This document shows positions 63,001-64,000 of a stretch of 64,000 bases of DNA, in pieces (the first letter of the stretch is position 1; each line of letters starts with the position of its first letter). Origin of the DNA: Eudorina sp. 2006-703-Eu-15 (Eukaryota; Chlorophyta; Chlorophyceae; Chlamydomonadales; Volvocaceae); the NCBI GenBank assembly GCA_003117195.1, contig BDSI01000018.1, forward strand, positions 410,230-474,229, given 5' to 3'. A program made the position numbers and the translations under genes. The notes beneath the pieces were generated by a model that saw only the letters and a program-made list of their open reading frames with translations, made no database searches and was not told the DNA's origin.

Positions 63001-63818
63001 CACGCCCCGTCTGCGATTGGCGGAGTCCCCTCCCTGCGATCACCCTGCCGTACCGAGGGTCGTACGTGGCCGTAAAGCGCCGTCCCGCAGGTTCACCCGG
63101 CTGGGGTCACGGGACGCCAGGTCAAACGTCGCCGTCACCGTCCCGTCCTGCTCCGGTGCCTCCGAGCCCTCGCCCTCCTCCGACAAACCGTCCAGCAGCT
63201 GCGTCATGCGCCCCTCCTCGTCGCCGCTGCCGCCACCCTCCTCGCCGCCCTCCTCGCCGTCAACCTCGCCGTCAACCTCGCCGTAGGAGCACAAGGCGAC
63301 GTCGCCGTCGCCACCGTGCGCCAATGACAGCCCCGCGGCGTCAATGTACGCGGGCACTTTCAAGGTCGCGCAGAAGCCCTGTGGGACGTTTGCATTTGCC
63401 ATGACCCAGTGACAGCCAAGGGAAGACGGCGCGACTACAGGGCCGCGGCGGGCCCCCGGCTGGGCGGCCCCTGATCTGTCCCCGCGTCCGCATCCCAACA
63501 TGCGCCCTCCCAGGACCCTGTCTGCTGGCCACAGCTGCGCATCTAGCACCTCCCGATGTCCCAAAGCATGGTCTCGCCCCAAGCGGCCCCAGCGCGGGCC
63601 GTCCGTCCGTCCCTCCCGCCGATCCCACCCGGCTCCGGCTGCCGCGGTCCCGCACCCACCTGCTCCGACGCCGCGGCCTGGTGCAGCTGCCGCGCGGCGT
63701 ACGGCTCCGCGTACTGCATGATGGCTGCCAGTAGCGCACGGGCGGGCAGGGACGACAGCCCCACTGCCCCGGCCGTTGAGCTGTTAAGGGGACCGGCCTG
63801 GCCCGGCCCGTCGAGACA
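51062..63818 (-). CDS. PAS plus class III nucleotide cyclase (guanylate cyclase-like), 5' part not resolved
   Basis: Exons in gene order: 63660-63818, 63054-63378, 62063-62247, 60953-61306, 58403-60836, 57592-57766, 54956-56627, 54637-54687, 54052-54065, 53298-53649, 52662-52691, 52261-52335, 52043-52098, 51438-51777, 51062-51154. All phases join, giving about 2,104 residues plus a stop; the start lies upstream, possibly off the window. A PAS-like segment (from LLDQAVQVEMQRAG to WCQLRARTCTTVDG and LMLILSDVTKQMQ) is interrupted by long Gly/Ala inserts. A linker HRILE-ALFPR-HVIAYL leads into the catalytic domain: MVTILFSD-IVGFTAFSRQ (first metal Asp), LNELYQKLDALLDIYK, VYKVETIGDCYVV (second metal Asp; Glu typical of guanylate specificity), VRLGLHSGPAMSGVVG, MPRFTVFGETVEAAHRMES and IEGRGRIDTYLW. 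The Asn expected in the VNxAxRM motif is Glu here, and the Cys often seen at PR(Y/F)C is Thr, so specificity and activity are uncertain. The product would make cyclic nucleotide from GTP or ATP. The N-terminal 1,200 residues are mostly low complexity. No transmembrane segment was recognised. Confidence 0.92.
54052..54065 (-). other. 14-nt microexon of the cyclase
   Basis: The only acceptor in about 170 nt (CTCCCTCCCAG^GCG) and the donor CCCCAG^GTGGGT leave a 14-nt exon encoding ALFP plus two bases of Arg. It joins EHRILE to HVIAYL and so completes the conserved linker that precedes cyclase domains. Confidence 0.85.
54548..54634 (+). repeat. CTGCCTCCACC minisatellite (cyclase intron)
   Basis: Tandem CTCCTGCCTCCACC-type units directly beside the donor of the 54637-54687 exon. 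Confidence 0.85.
56670..56717 (+). repeat. Intronic dispersed element copy in the cyclase gene
   Basis: GATATAAGAGGACATTGTAT, then TCACACTGCGCTGCTGCCAG. On the gene strand it reads in the acceptor-facing orientation and stops about 42 nt before the 3' splice site of the exon starting at 56627, as in PSME4. Confidence 0.75.
56959..57295 (+). repeat. GGCCCCACATRA minisatellite (cyclase intron)
   Basis: Tandem 10- to 12-bp units GGCCCCACATAA, GGCCCCACATGA and GGCCCCATGG. It lies in the intron between 57592-57766 and 54956-56627. The long frames across it are repeat artefacts. Confidence 0.95.
61801..62080 (-). repeat. 40-bp minisatellite, 7 units, spanning a cyclase splice donor
   Basis: Seven 40-bp units. 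On the gene strand each carries ATGGGCCCG^GTGGGTAGG, the donor used by the exon ending at 62063, and a GTGCAG before the next unit. The last six codons of that exon (QEYMGP) are repeat sequence. The unit at 61881-61920 has GTGTGTAGG instead. Confidence 0.95.
62270..62376 (+). repeat. GGAGGCGGTGAGG minisatellite (cyclase intron)
   Basis: Imperfect units of GGAGGCGGTGAGGGAGG and AGTGAGG, just upstream on the gene strand of the exon starting at 62247. Confidence 0.85.
62625..62650 (+). repeat. Intronic dispersed element, partial copy in the cyclase gene
   Basis: GGGGTATAGGAAATTGGTAG then ACATTT: a clean terminal segment of the element without the CTGCGCTGCTGCC half. Confidence 0.85.
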
Positions 63819-64000
63819 CTGCGGCGGGGAGCGAGAGGAGGAAGAGTGTTCGGGGCTTCACGACGCGGGAGCGGGGGACATCGGTTGGCGCCTTTGTTCG
63901 TGAGGCTGGCCCCGAACCAACGGGCCCAGCAGCGGCGCTCAGTCAGGAAGCTGCTGCAACCAAGCGCTGCGAATGTTGCACTGGGCACGGCGCAGACAAT
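63819..64000 (-). other. Possible upstream cyclase exon, unresolved
   Basis: On the minus strand the frame VPSATFAALGCSSFLTERRC WARWFG looks coding-like and precedes the exon at 63660-63818. No convincing donor links it to the acceptor at 63819, so it was not added to the gene. Confidence 0.3.

Overview
The window reads as nuclear DNA of a volvocine-type green alga (Chlamydomonadales). The evidence is GC-rich coding sequence with G or C at third codon positions, many short introns with GT..AG borders, a TGTAA polyadenylation-type signal, long homopolymeric Ala/Gly/Pro stretches in proteins, very dense micro- and minisatellites, an RWP-RK factor, and a PAS-linked class III nucleotide cyclase of the kind expanded in these algae. 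I cannot name the species. No prokaryotic operons, CRISPR arrays, tRNA or rRNA genes were recognised.

Layout. 1-5600: no gene recognised; simple-sequence DNA including a pure CAG tract and an AACAC array. 5601-7393 (minus): a low-complexity protein ending in the first half of an RWP-RK-like domain; its 3' part is unresolved. 7394-15951: intergenic, AT-richer next to the gene and then rich in CA and GACA arrays. 15952-18904 (minus): a two-exon RWP-RK transcription factor with an intact RWPQRK motif. 18905-24096: intergenic, with AT-rich flanks around decayed non-LTR-retrotransposon-like DNA at about 21.5-22.6 kb. 24097-44067 (plus): a proteasome activator PA200/Blm10 (PSME4) gene of 25 exons encoding about 2,440 residues, whose exon phases all join and which ends in a HbYX-like tail. 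44068-51061: its 3' flank and repeat-rich intergenic DNA. 51062-63818 and probably beyond the right edge (minus): a large PAS plus class III nucleotide cyclase gene, 15 exons resolved.

The four genes do not form an obvious pathway: two are DNA-binding regulators, one is a nuclear/cytosolic proteasome cap and one is a signalling enzyme. The two RWP-RK-type genes share strand and domain end and may be local paralogues.

The most unusual signal is a dispersed short element (core GGTATAGGAAATTGGTAG ... CTGCGCTGCTGCCAGAGCA) that I see only inside introns. It occurs in about half of the PSME4 introns and in two cyclase introns, usually 20-90 nt from a splice site and oriented so that its TATAGGAAATTGG end faces the nearer splice site. 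This is what terminal inverted repeats of an intron-making (introner-like) transposon would look like. Other notable items are a 34-unit 24-bp array with dispersed single copies, a 40-bp minisatellite that duplicates a cyclase splice donor, a 14-nt microexon, and loss of the transition-state Asn in the cyclase.
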